Notes: generated by a model not told the origin, from the sequence alone. Counted from the stretch's first letter, positions 53,199-62,904 are shown. The stretch is 64,000 bases of DNA from an uncultured Flavobacteriales bacterium (GCA_943788725.1 CALSRJ010000002.1:248001-312000); one strand, 5' to 3'. Made by a program: numbers and translations.

Positions 53199-54035
53199 CT
53201 ACAGCTTGATAAACCGACCTACCTTTCCTTCCGAACGAAGGATGAAGACGCCCGATTCCAAACGCGCTAGATTCATAGTGCTCGCTTTGACCGTTTCACT
53301 GAGCATCAACTCCCCTTTAATGGAATACACCTCCACCAATTGGTTGTTGGTTATACCCTTCAACTGAACGATGTCCTGAACTGGATTGGGAAATACTTGT
53401 ATTCCCGTTTCTTGAGGTGAGATCGCAAAGAGGCCTGCTGGAGGCTGATTGCTGTTTGTGTCGGTGGTGTCTGCCATTTCAGCGAAACTAACTTCAACCA
53501 GTACGGCGTTATCTCCTCCGTTGTTCCCATTCGCATTCACCGCGTTGGCACCCATATAAAAGGTAACCGCTCCTGTGCCTGCCGAAGGGGCTGTCCAATC
53601 AAAACTAAAAGCACCTGAAGCACTCGGGCCATTGTGCTCGGCATATTGCCTTGAACTAGACGTCGATAATTGAACCCCACTACCAGCGTTGCTGAATGAA
53701 TTGACCGGTGTATCATCCACATCTGTAATTGCAATCGCTTGGAATCCAAATCCAGACGGGGTTCCCATCGAACTCGACACATTCAAACTGATGGAATAGA
53801 CTTCACCGGGAGCGTATTCACTTACCTCTGCGCCATTGCCATCGGTTAGGGTAAGATCTATGCTTACGTCTCCGAATGACCCGCCGGTATGGCAGGATGT
53901 ACATTTAGTAGCCCCATCTCCCGGAGCATTTGTCGCACGATTCCCATTGGATGCGGGACCGCTTGCATTCGAAGTAAAAAGAACTCCTCCTATAACAAGA
54001 AGGAAGGATGAGAGTAGTAGGTAATTGTGCTTCAT
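53199..54035 (-). CDS. Choice-of-anchor V domain protein with CxxCH motif and T9SS sorting domain
   Basis: From the ATG at 54035, 278 residues. Signal peptide MKHNYLLLSSFLLVIGGVLFTSNA; a short Gly/Asn-rich stretch with CTSCH (GATKCTSCHTGG), a c-type haem-binding motif typical of choice-of-anchor V proteins; a Reeler-like beta domain (about 55-190; EYAPGEVYSISLNV, TFYMGANAVNANGNNGGDNAVLVEV); then a T9SS type A sorting domain (VFPNPVQDIVQLKG ... LARLESGVFIL). The frame extends to 54074 without a better start. Probably exported to the surface by the T9SS encoded in this window. Confidence 0.85.
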   Translation of the reverse strand: MKHNYLLLSSFLLVIGGVLFTSNASGPASNGNRATNAPGDGATKCTSCHTGGSFGDVSIDLTLTDGNGAEVSEYAPGEVYSISLNVSSSMGTPSGFGFQAIAITDVDDTPVNSFSNAGSGVQLSTSSSRQYAEHNGPSASGAFSFDWTAPSAGTGAVTFYMGANAVNANGNNGGDNAVLVEVSFAEMADTTDTNSNQPPAGLFAISPQETGIQVFPNPVQDIVQLKGITNNQLVEVYSIKGELMLSETVKASTMNLARLESGVFILRSEGKVGRFIKL

Positions 54036-54123
54036 TGGTATTTGGTTAGGTTTGATTTGTAAGTAGACGCACAACGCTAGTAAAAGGTTGAGGATTAAGT
54101 GTAGGTACTCTCAATTTTTTTGA

Positions 54124-55831
<1,708 letters not shown>

Positions 55832-55847
55832 AGAGGGGCTAGGAGCT

Positions 55848-55870
55848 AGGTTTTTTATAGGAAACCTTTT
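55848..55870. terminator. Possible weak terminator between the ABC-F and SprB-repeat genes
   Basis: AGGTTT (55848-55853) and AAACCT (55862-55867) form a 6-bp stem with an 8-nt loop, followed by a short T run. It lies between two convergent genes, but the stem is short and A/T-rich. Confidence 0.3.
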
Positions 55871-55875
55871 GCCTA

Positions 55876-57588
55876 TTAATGGATGATTAATAGGGGTGCT
55901 ACCTCACCATTGAGATGAAGTGTATAACGACCAGAAAGCAGGGCGCTTAAGTCTAACATGGTCGTTTGCGCAACGATCTGCTTTTTGAATACGACACTTC
56001 CGAAGAGGTCATGTATGACCAAGTCGCCATATCCCTCCACGCTTTGGAGTTGTACCTGACCAGAAGAAGGAGATGGAAATACCTCGAATTGCCGCTGGGT
56101 GGTTGCCCCGATTCCAGCGGGAGTATATGGTAAGACTTCGATACTGTCAGATGAGGTGCAGGTGTTGGAATCGGTCACATGAAGCCAATAAAGACCTGGA
56201 GTAACCACAAAAATAAAATCATTCGTGCTTCCTGTAGACCAAAAATAGTCCGTCATACCCGCTGGCCCATGTACAGTAAGCACCCCCGACTGAGGAAGTT
56301 CCTGACTGGGTCCAAGATCGAATGTCGGATTTTGATTCAAGGCTATAATCGATTCTGTGTAAATCGCAGTACACTCATTAAAGTCTGTAACAGACAAGCT
56401 GTAGGTGCCGGAAGGCAAATTAAACACCACAGTCCCCGATGTCGTGGCGGGGTCATCCCAAACAGAAGTAAAAGGGCCAACGCCTCCCTCAATATTAGTC
56501 CATATCTCGCCCAATTCACCTTCTGGACATGCGTTGTGCACGATCGTATCCGTAACTGCGGCAAGCAATCCCGGTTGTTCGAGATCGTAGGTTGTGATGG
56601 ATTCGCATCCATTGGAGTCAGTCAATGTCAACGTGTACTGCCCCGCGAGCACGTTCGATATCGCAGATAATGTTCCACCATTGCTCCAAGAGAAGTCATA
56701 TGGAGGTATTCCTCCATACGGAGAAGCTGTCACACTTCCATTGGCATCGCCAAAGCACAACGGCTCCAAAAATGAACTTGTGGAATACAAGCTGTCTGGT
56801 TGGGTAACCGACACGGTTGTATCATACTTACAACCCGTTGAATCTGTGATTGTCACAGTATAATTTCCAGCACCGAGGTTGGAAATACTAGTTACGTTCG
56901 AATCGCCGTTTGACCATTCCATAACGTAAGGTCCAAGACTACCAGAAATCGAAGCTGAAACCGCACCGTTAGAATCACCATAGCATAGAAGACTTGAAAC
57001 ATCTACACCGTCCGGAAACGGCAATTCGCATCCTTCAAAGTAAACCTCAACGCGCGTAATCGGAGTCGAGGTGCTAGGCATGTAAACGTTGCTAGGCGCC
57101 TGGTTGTTCAACGGTGAATTTGCCTGTAATTTGTAGAGGGGCGTAGCATATCCATTGATCGTGGTTGAGTAGCCACCTGACCCCGCATTGGAGCATTGTC
57201 CAACATTACTACTTGCATTCCACCTAGAACCGAGAATGCCGATATGATCACCACTACTAATTGGAATATCACATGGAATCGAATCGCCCGCAAATGTATC
57301 TTGAACCAGAAAAAGAACCGTGTAATTCGTAGCTGGACTTCCGGAAGCTCCACTCCCACTAAACTTTAGCACGGCAATACTCTGTGGATTCCAAGGATTC
57401 ATTGAATCATCCGGCACTTTTAACGCCTTGATGGTGATATCGGCTGGCGAAGTAAACCACATACCATTCGTAGGCCCATTTGTAACCGAAGATTCTGAAG
57501 GAAGCGGCATCCACCCTAGTTGAGTTTGGGCTTCCAGCGATTTGAATGCCAGCACACAGAATACTAACAAGGCGAAATTTCGTAGCAT
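55876..57588 (-). CDS. SprB-repeat surface protein with T9SS sorting domain
   Basis: 570 residues from the ATG at 57588; TTG at 57597 precedes it. Signal peptide MLRNFALLVFCVLAFKSLEAQ; an N-terminal beta-rich domain (about 25-190); at least three SprB-like repeats (about 200-440), each with a pattern such as CYGDSNGAVSASISGSLGPYVMEWSNGDSNVTSISNLGAGNYTVTITDSTGC; and a C-terminal T9SS sorting domain (VFPSPSSGQVQLQSV ... ALLSGRYTLHL). Expected to be on the cell surface, as adhesin or filament. Its upstream end is followed within 36 nt by the IS982 left inverted repeat, so the element may affect its promoter. Confidence 0.86.
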   Translation of the reverse strand: MLRNFALLVFCVLAFKSLEAQTQLGWMPLPSESSVTNGPTNGMWFTSPADITIKALKVPDDSMNPWNPQSIAVLKFSGSGASGSPATNYTVLFLVQDTFAGDSIPCDIPISSGDHIGILGSRWNASSNVGQCSNAGSGGYSTTINGYATPLYKLQANSPLNNQAPSNVYMPSTSTPITRVEVYFEGCELPFPDGVDVSSLLCYGDSNGAVSASISGSLGPYVMEWSNGDSNVTSISNLGAGNYTVTITDSTGCKYDTTVSVTQPDSLYSTSSFLEPLCFGDANGSVTASPYGGIPPYDFSWSNGGTLSAISNVLAGQYTLTLTDSNGCESITTYDLEQPGLLAAVTDTIVHNACPEGELGEIWTNIEGGVGPFTSVWDDPATTSGTVVFNLPSGTYSLSVTDFNECTAIYTESIIALNQNPTFDLGPSQELPQSGVLTVHGPAGMTDYFWSTGSTNDFIFVVTPGLYWLHVTDSNTCTSSDSIEVLPYTPAGIGATTQRQFEVFPSPSSGQVQLQSVEGYGDLVIHDLFGSVVFKKQIVAQTTMLDLSALLSGRYTLHLNGEVAPLLIIH

Positions 57589-57666
57589 AAGTATCAAGAT
57601 TGTCAGCCAAAAATATAATTATTAACGCGTTGTGCGGTTGAAAATGTTAAAAACAATTGAAATAAA

Positions 57667-57739
57667 AAGTCATGCATAGTATTGATGGTCAGTATCTTAA
57701 GGGTACTAAATCATTAATCTACGACCCTATGCATGACTT
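57667..57739 (+). repeat. 13-bp inverted repeat flanking the transposase start
   Basis: AAGTCATGCATAG (57667-57679) and CTATGCATGACTT (57727-57739) are exact inverted copies separated by 47 nt. In RNA read from outside the element they could form a hairpin that buries both candidate ATG codons (57672 and 57729). Confidence 0.75.
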
Positions 57740-58640
57740 GCGAACAATGTACGAAAAGTGTCTGGAATTAACCGAGCAGATGTATGAAGATGAGATCGAC
57801 GAACTGGGCAACTTTGACTTCTATCCCAATCCACCTGCATTCAGTGACATCGGCATTATAGCACTTTCATTGATGGCTGAGTCGGCTTCCATAGATAGTG
57901 AGAACTTGCTGTTCTCAATTCTTCGAAGCGACTACCAAAAAGACTTTCCAAATCTGCCAGACCGTTCGCGGTTCAACGTAAGACGACGCAGACACCGTGA
58001 GCGCATCGAAGAGCTTTGCAAGCGCATCGGTATGTGCCTGGGAAAACAGAAAACGATCATTGACCTGATAGATTCTGTACCCATACCTGTTGTGAAGAAT
58101 AGCCGAGAGCGGAGTTACCGAATATGTAAGCAAGAGGAACAAACCTCGCCACGTAAAGGATATTCGGCGGTTGACCAACGCTACTTCATTGGATACAAGC
58201 TCCATCTGATGGTAGATGAGCATGGAGTGACCAATGAAATGCAAATTCTACCCGCCAACATACATGATATAACTGCGCTCAAGGCATACGAACCAGACTT
58301 CACTCAACAGGGCCGAACGCTCATCGGTGACCGAGGATACATCTCCACTCAAGTTCAGCATGATCTGTTTACGATTCATGATATTGAACTGGTTGTGCCG
58401 TATAGACGCAATCAGAAAGATTACACACCATTTGATCCTGAATTGGGTAAAAAACGAAGAAGAATTGAGGTTCTTTTCTCGCAGCTGTGTGATCAGTTCA
58501 AGCTGAAAAAAAACTATGCTAAAACCTTCGCTGGACTCTTCACCAGAATCATGAGCAAATTAGCTGCAATCGCTGTACTTCAATGGGTTAACCTTGAAAA
58601 AGGCAGACCAATAAACCAAATCAGGCATGCATGGAGTTAA
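57672..58640 (+). CDS. IS982 family transposase
   Basis: A 322-residue DDE transposase. The likely triad counted from the ATG at 57672 is D134 (DSVPIPV), D220 (LIGDRGYIS) and E266 (KRRRIEVLFSQL). RYFIGYKLHLMVDEHGVTNEMQILPANIHDITALK is the family's middle block. The start is uncertain: the ATG at 57729 gives MHDLRTMYEKCLELTEQM, which resembles the start of related transposases, while 57672 adds 19 residues. The frame is intact, so the element may be active. Confidence 0.9.
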   Translation: MHSIDGQYLKGTKSLIYDPMHDLRTMYEKCLELTEQMYEDEIDELGNFDFYPNPPAFSDIGIIALSLMAESASIDSENLLFSILRSDYQKDFPNLPDRSRFNVRRRRHRERIEELCKRIGMCLGKQKTIIDLIDSVPIPVVKNSRERSYRICKQEEQTSPRKGYSAVDQRYFIGYKLHLMVDEHGVTNEMQILPANIHDITALKAYEPDFTQQGRTLIGDRGYISTQVQHDLFTIHDIELVVPYRRNQKDYTPFDPELGKKRRRIEVLFSQLCDQFKLKKNYAKTFAGLFTRIMSKLAAIAVLQWVNLEKGRPINQIRHAWS

Positions 58641-58755
58641 CCGCACAACGCGTTATTTATTAGGCTTAGGCTAAGACTCAAAAGAAATACGCGAACCTCT
58701 CTAATTCTGAAATGTGCACAACCATCTGTAAGGTTCTGCTTCACCAGTCGACAAC

Positions 58756-59358
58756 CCAAAAAAACAATACCTAAAACCATTACTCGCCACCCTACTTTTT
58801 CTAGGTAGCATTGCCAGCGCTACCGCGCAAAGCGCAAAGCAGTGGAACGTCGACAAGTCCCACGCATCCGTTCAATTTTCGATCGATCACTTCTTCTCTT
58901 CCGTTCCCGGCAAGTTCAAGGAGTTTGATGGTGAAATCAACTTTGACCCCAACGACCTCAAGGGAAGCAAAGCCGTTTTCACGATCGACGTTCGCAGCGT
59001 TGACACGGATGAACCAGAAAGGGACGGCCACCTGCAATCCGAAGACTTTTTCAACGCAGAAAAGTGGCCCGAAATGAAATTCGTTTCCACCCGCTTTGAA
59101 AAGACGTCAGACAAAGAGTATATCCTTCACGGAAAGCTCACTCTGCGAGATGTCACCAAAGAAGTAGCACTGCCGCTTACCATCAAAGGTCGCATGGACA
59201 ACCCCTGGAAAGAAGGGTATGAGATCCTAGGCATCAAGATCGACACAAGTATCAACCGCACTGATTATGGCGTAGGAACGGGAAGCTGGGCAGCAACAGC
59301 TTTGGTAAGCGATGAGGTGGAAATTGAGATCAACATGGAACTCGACGCGAAAAAGTAG
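58756..59358 (+). CDS. YceI family periplasmic protein, no recognisable start codon
   Basis: About 200 residues. Signal-like KKQYLKPLLATLLFLGSIASATAQ, then a full YceI lipocalin-like domain: QWNVDKSHASVQFSIDHFFSSVPGKFKEFDGEINFDPNDL, VDTDEPERDGHLQSEDFFNAEKWPEMKFVSTRF, LTLRDVTKEVALPLTIKG and INRTDYGVGTG. The family binds isoprenoids or other amphiphiles in the periplasm. In frame there is no ATG, GTG or TTG upstream: after the stop at 58729 the reading frame runs SPVDNP then KKQYL, so the codon in front of KKQ is CCA where an ATG would be expected. It may be mutated, mis-sequenced, or begin at ATT 58810. Confidence 0.75.
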   Translation, partial: PKKQYLKPLLATLLFLGSIASATAQSAKQWNVDKSHASVQFSIDHFFSSVPGKFKEFDGEINFDPNDLKGSKAVFTIDVRSVDTDEPERDGHLQSEDFFNAEKWPEMKFVSTRFEKTSDKEYILHGKLTLRDVTKEVALPLTIKGRMDNPWKEGYEILGIKIDTSINRTDYGVGTGSWAATALVSDEVEIEINMELDAKK

Positions 59359-59366
59359 GGAGCGCC

Positions 59367-59404
59367 ACTGGCTACTGGCTACTGGCTACTGGCTACTGGC
59401 TACT
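59367..59404. repeat. Heptanucleotide tandem repeat (ACTGGCT), five copies plus ACT
   Basis: The unit ACTGGCT runs 59367-59401 without mismatch, and a partial ACT follows to 59404. It starts 8 nt after the YceI stop and ends just before the terminator stem. Such arrays change copy number by slippage. Confidence 0.9.
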
Positions 59405-59435
59405 AAAAAGGCCCCCGCTACGCGGAGGCCTTTTT
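59405..59435. terminator. Bidirectional rho-independent terminator
   Basis: AAAAAGGCC (59405-59413) pairs with GGCCTTTTT (59427-59435), extended after one mismatch by CCGC/GCGG around a TAC loop. T runs exist on both strands, so it can serve the YceI gene and the convergent tRNA. Confidence 0.88.
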
Positions 59436-59440
59436 GTATG

Positions 59441-59515
59441 TGAGGCATACTGGGCTCGAACCAGTGACCTCTACCCTGTCAAGGTAGCGCTCTGAACCAA
59501 CTGAGCTAATGCCCC
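59441..59515 (-). tRNA. tRNA-Val (GAC)
   Basis: Minus strand: acceptor GGGGCAT/ATGCCTC (one G-T pair), a D arm GCTCAGTTGGTTCAGAGC, anticodon stem CTACC/GGTAG around the loop TTGACAG (anticodon GAC, codons GTC/GTT), and T arm ACTGG-TTCGAGC-CCAGT. Discriminator A at 59441; CCA is not encoded. Confidence 0.93.
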
Positions 59516-59734
59516 AGAAATAATGAACGTTTTCTAAAAGATAGCCGCGTACTTCACTCACCCTTCTTTCGGGTGCGAAGATTGGAAAAACCACTCAAAT
59601 ATCACCTTCCCTTTGCGAGAGCCTCTCAAATCTTTTGGCTTCGCAAATGCATTGTCCTAAATTTAGCCAGCAAACCAACCATTCACGCCCTAGGAAATCA
59701 TCCCACACCCCAACCTCTGATCAACCCATTAACC

Positions 59735-60121
59735 ATGCAATCCATTGAACTTGAAGTTGTTTTTCATGTACCCTCCTTTATTCTTTATCACGCTTGGCTC
59801 AACAGCGACGCTCACACCAAAATGACAGGTGGAACGGCAGATTGCAGTCATGAAGTTGGCGGGAAATTCATCGCTTGGGATGGGTATATCTCCGGTCAAA
59901 ACTTAGACCTCATTCCAGGCCAGAAAATCGTTCAATCCTGGCGTACTACAGATTTCGCCGATTCAGATAAGGATTCACAAATCACCCTCACGTTTCGTGA
60001 CCATGGAGATCATTGTCACGTGACACTCGTCCACACCAACATTCCGGACAGCCAGCCTAATTATAAGCAAGGGTGGGAAGAGCATTACTTCCAACCTATG
60101 CTTGCACACTTTTCTCACTAA
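59735..60121 (+). CDS. SRPBCC / AHSA1-like domain protein
   Basis: 128 residues from the ATG at 59735. Pattern: IELEVVFHVPSFILYHAWLNSDAHTKMTGGTADCSHEVGGKFIAWDGYISGQNLDLIPGQKIVQSWRTTDFADSDKDSQITLTFRDHGDHCHVTLVHTNIPD, which is the helix-grip START/AHSA1 core, close to the activator of Hsp90 ATPase-like family. Function is unclear: ligand-binding or stress-related. The frame is open to 59573 but that part has no domain character. Confidence 0.85.
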   Translation: MQSIELEVVFHVPSFILYHAWLNSDAHTKMTGGTADCSHEVGGKFIAWDGYISGQNLDLIPGQKIVQSWRTTDFADSDKDSQITLTFRDHGDHCHVTLVHTNIPDSQPNYKQGWEEHYFQPMLAHFSH

Positions 60122-60180
60122 ATCCGGATGAAGGCGGCGATCACATCAGATCCAAACCAGCCCTGATTCAATGAAAGGAG

Positions 60181-60456
60181 ATAGCAACAATTCCGGCGGA
60201 ATAAAACTGCATTGAAGTTGAAAAAGCCGGATTGAAGCTTCCTTTTATAAAGACATCAACGTTTTCGCTGCCCGATGAATTTCAGCTGAAGCGGAATGCC
60301 CTTCCCTCGCTTAAAGCAGCTTTTGAAGGATTAACTCCAGGACAACAGCGCGCATATCTCTTGCATTTTTCAGCTCCTAAGTAATCCAAAACACGCGATG
60401 CCCGTATCCAAATGAATATCCCACACATCTGAAGCGGAAAGGGATTGAACAATCGC
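60181..60456 (+). pseudogene. Remnant of a YdeI/OmdA-family gene
   Basis: Frame 1 carries a family-like trace: EVEKAGLKLPFIKTSTFSLPDEFQ, then LKAAFEGLTPGQQRAYLLHFSAPK, TAA (60382), SKTRDARIQMNIPHI, TGA (60430), SGKGLN. An earlier TAA lies at 60202. The match is to the C-terminal half of YdeI/OmdA (bacteriocin-protection) proteins, where LTPGRQR..YLLHFS.AKQ.KTR..RI is conserved. The N-terminal half is absent. It occupies the otherwise empty 440-nt stretch 60122-60562; I see nothing else there. Confidence 0.78.
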
Positions 60457-60562
60457 CAAGGGGACTCAGCACAAGGATCAATTTTTTAGCTCTTCCTTTG
60501 CAACCTTCCCTGAAGGATCTATTCTGTTGTTTCGATCCGACCAAAGGAAAGATCATCTGTAA

Positions 60563-61882
60563 ATGACACCCATGCCTGAAGCAAACACAACTCCTCAAGC
60601 CATCCTGCAGAAAATGGGCATCGAAGCCCTCAATGCAATGCAGGAGGAAGCTTTCGCCGCCATCCAATCGGGAAACGAGACGATTCTGCTCTCTCCAACT
60701 GGAACTGGAAAAACCCTGGCATTTGTGCTTCCGTTGCTCCAATCCCTCGACCGAAAAGCAGAGGGTGTTCAGTTGCTCATCTTGATCCCTTCCAGAGAAT
60801 TGGCGATTCAAATCGAACAGGTAGTTCGAGACATGGGAACTGGTTTTAAAATCAATGCTTTCTACGGAGGGCAATCCTTTTCTAAAGATCGCGAAGCCCT
60901 TAAGCAGCCTCCTACTATCCTGATTGGCACACCTGGGCGAATCTCAGACCATTTGAGGAGGAGCACCTTTGAGACCAACGGCATTCACACCTTGGTGCTG
61001 GACGAGTTTGACAAATCACTGGAAGTAGGCTTTGAATCAGAAATGAAGGAAATCCTTCGCTCACTTCACAACCTGAAGAAAAAGGTACTCACCTCGGCTT
61101 CCCAAGAATTAGAGGTTCCATCCTTCGTACGTCTCTCTTCACCGACTAAAATCAACTACCTCCAGAAAGGAACATCAAAGCTCCAGCTCAAGGTAATCCA
61201 TTCGCCCTCCAAGGACAAGCTGGACACCCTGGTAAAGGCCCTTGCCCACCTCGGAAACAAACCGGGCATTGTCTTCTGCAATTTTAAGGACAGCATCGAT
61301 CGCGTAAGCACGTTCCTGGATGAACACGACATAGCACATGGCTGCTTTCATGGAGGGATGGAACAACAAGACCGAGAACGGGCATTGATCAAATTCCGAA
61401 ATGGAACCCACCAACTGATCGTTGCCACGGATCTCGCCGCCCGTGGATTAGACATCTCCGAAATTGCGTTTATCCTGCATTATCACTTTCCCCTGCGCGA
61501 GCATGAATTTACCCATCGCAATGGGCGTACCGCACGCATGCACAGTGGCGGGACTGCTTATGTTATCCAGGGTCTTGGGGAAAAACTCCCTGAATACATG
61601 GACAAAATGGAAGAAGAAAAGCTTTCAGATGCTCCTATGCCCTCTCCCTCCACTTGGGAAACAGTATTCATTTCAGGAGGTCGCAGAGAGAAAATATCCA
61701 AAGGCGACATTGCCGGTCTTTTCATCAAACAGGGCGGTTTGACCAAAGAACAGCTCGGGGTGATCGAGGTCAAAAACGATTGTGCATTCATTGGCGTCCA
61801 CAAGGATGGAGTAGCATCACTCATTCAATTGACCGACAATACTCGACTGAAGAAAAAGAAGATCCGCGTGAAGCTGGTATGA
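60563..61882 (+). CDS. DEAD/DEAH box RNA helicase with DbpA-type RNA-binding domain
   Basis: A 439-residue RNA helicase. Q-motif-like start, motif I LSPTGTGKTLAF (about residues 51-62), GTPGR, motif II as DEFD (VLDEFDKSLEVGFESE, about 147-162), motif III TSAS, ATDLAARGLDIS, and motif VI HRNGRTARM. The C-terminus (about 365-439; VFISGGRREKISKGDIAGLFIKQGGLTKEQLGVIEV) is the DbpA RNA-binding domain that recognises 23S rRNA in E. coli DbpA. Likely ribosome assembly factor. Confidence 0.92.
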   Translation: MTPMPEANTTPQAILQKMGIEALNAMQEEAFAAIQSGNETILLSPTGTGKTLAFVLPLLQSLDRKAEGVQLLILIPSRELAIQIEQVVRDMGTGFKINAFYGGQSFSKDREALKQPPTILIGTPGRISDHLRRSTFETNGIHTLVLDEFDKSLEVGFESEMKEILRSLHNLKKKVLTSASQELEVPSFVRLSSPTKINYLQKGTSKLQLKVIHSPSKDKLDTLVKALAHLGNKPGIVFCNFKDSIDRVSTFLDEHDIAHGCFHGGMEQQDRERALIKFRNGTHQLIVATDLAARGLDISEIAFILHYHFPLREHEFTHRNGRTARMHSGGTAYVIQGLGEKLPEYMDKMEEEKLSDAPMPSPSTWETVFISGGRREKISKGDIAGLFIKQGGLTKEQLGVIEVKNDCAFIGVHKDGVASLIQLTDNTRLKKKKIRVKLV

Positions 61883-62005
61883 TGAAATCACCACTTGCCG
61901 TTAGAAAGCTTGGTTGAAAAACCTGTTTCCATTAATTTTCACCCCGGGTGAGAAGTCCACTTTCCGCAGAAGGCTTCTTACACTATCAGAAACAAGTTCC
62001 GACCT

Positions 62006-62344
62006 ATGGCATACAGCACTTTCCTAGCCGACCGCTTAGAACAACGCTTGCGAAGCAAGGGCTTGACGGAGATGAAAAAGATGATGGGCGGACTCATTTT
62101 CATGGTAAATGAAAAAATGTGCGTCGGCATCGATATTGACAAAAAAACTGGCTTGGATCGACTCATGGTGCGCGTAGGGAAAGCCTCCCACGAACAGCTG
62201 ATCTTCAATAAAGGCAGTCGAGCAATGGACTTTACCGGAAAAACCATGCGAGGCTTCCTCTACGTTGACCCGGATGGTTTCGACAGCGAAGAAGACCTTG
62301 ACTGGTGGGTGGAAAAAGCCCTTGAATTCAATCGTTCTATTTAA
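62006..62344 (+). CDS. TfoX N-terminal domain protein
   Basis: A 112-residue protein with the TfoX/Sxy N-terminal pattern: FLADRLEQRLRSKGLTEMKKMMGGLIFMVNEKMCVGID ... LMVRVG ... GRAMDFTGKTMRGFLYVDPDGFDSEEDLDWWVEKAL-like sequence. Short stand-alone forms are widespread; only the longer Sxy proteins have a shown role in competence, so function here is unknown. A separate hypothetical gene starts 9 nt after it. Confidence 0.87.
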   Translation: MAYSTFLADRLEQRLRSKGLTEMKKMMGGLIFMVNEKMCVGIDIDKKTGLDRLMVRVGKASHEQLIFNKGSRAMDFTGKTMRGFLYVDPDGFDSEEDLDWWVEKALEFNRSI

Positions 62345-62353
62345 CCTAGTAGC

Positions 62354-62821
62354 ATGAGCTCCATTGGACAAATTACCGCGCCTCAAGGCATAAACATCGG
62401 ATCTAGCACAGCAAAAAAGCTTGATTTTTTTCAGCGACTCTTTGACGAATTGCGCGGACGAGACATCCCGCAAGACACGATCGAAAAGATCAATGCACAT
62501 ATCAACACAATCAACAGCTTCAGCGGATCTGAGGTCAAGTTTCGAAGGCATATTCGCCGATCTCAAAGAAAGGTCCTTGACCTGCTCGTAAAGGAGGTGA
62601 AACTCGTTCCTAAATACTACCACCGAAACATGTGGCTCGGACTGGGAATGGCCGTTTTCGGCGTTCCGATTGGAGTCTCCTTGGGGGTTTCGATTGAAAA
62701 CATGGGAATGATCGGAGTTGGAATACCTATTGGAATGGCCGTTGGAATCGCCATTGGAACGTCTATGGACAAAAAGGCTTTGGAAGAGGGAAGACAGCTC
62801 AATGTGTCCATGGAATATTGA
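62354..62821 (+). CDS. Hypothetical membrane protein with glycine-zipper segments
   Basis: A 155-residue protein I cannot assign. The first about 90 residues are polar and helical (LDFFQRLFDELRGRDIPQDTIEKINAHINTINSF, then a basic stretch KFRRHIRRSQRK). Residues about 93-142 form two hydrophobic segments rich in small residues (GLGMAVFGVPIGVSLGVSIENMGMIGVGIPIGMAVGIAIGTSMD) with GxxxG spacing, so it probably inserts into membrane. Confidence 0.7.
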   Translation: MSSIGQITAPQGINIGSSTAKKLDFFQRLFDELRGRDIPQDTIEKINAHINTINSFSGSEVKFRRHIRRSQRKVLDLLVKEVKLVPKYYHRNMWLGLGMAVFGVPIGVSLGVSIENMGMIGVGIPIGMAVGIAIGTSMDKKALEEGRQLNVSMEY

Positions 62822-62904
62822 GCAACAACATCCTTCAGACGTAACCCAAGTCACATAATCCCCGAACCCTTAGGACCACCTTTGATGAAATAAATTCATC
62901 AGAC

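Larger units (their letters stand above)
57624..58654 (+). mobile_element. IS982-family insertion sequence
   Basis: A 1,031-bp element bounded by perfect 16-bp inverted repeats: AACGCGTTGTGCGGTT at 57624-57639 and AACCGCACAACGCGTT at 58639-58654 (one more matching base outside makes it 17). It holds one transposase gene. The flanking 7-mers AATTATT (57617-57623) and ATTTATT (58655-58661) agree at 6 of 7 positions and may be a decayed target duplication. Size and end structure fit IS982. Only this copy is in the window. Confidence 0.85.

Noticed and set aside
54068-54077. CGCACAACGC, identical to 10 nt of the IS982 inverted repeat
   Set aside because: A single 10-nt match is expected about once by chance for a repeat of this length in 64 kb; no second end or transposase trace is near.
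59441-59515. Reading the tRNA as tRNA-Asp
   Set aside because: The 7-nt anticodon loop is TTGACAG, which puts GAC (Val) and not GTC (Asp) at positions 34-36.
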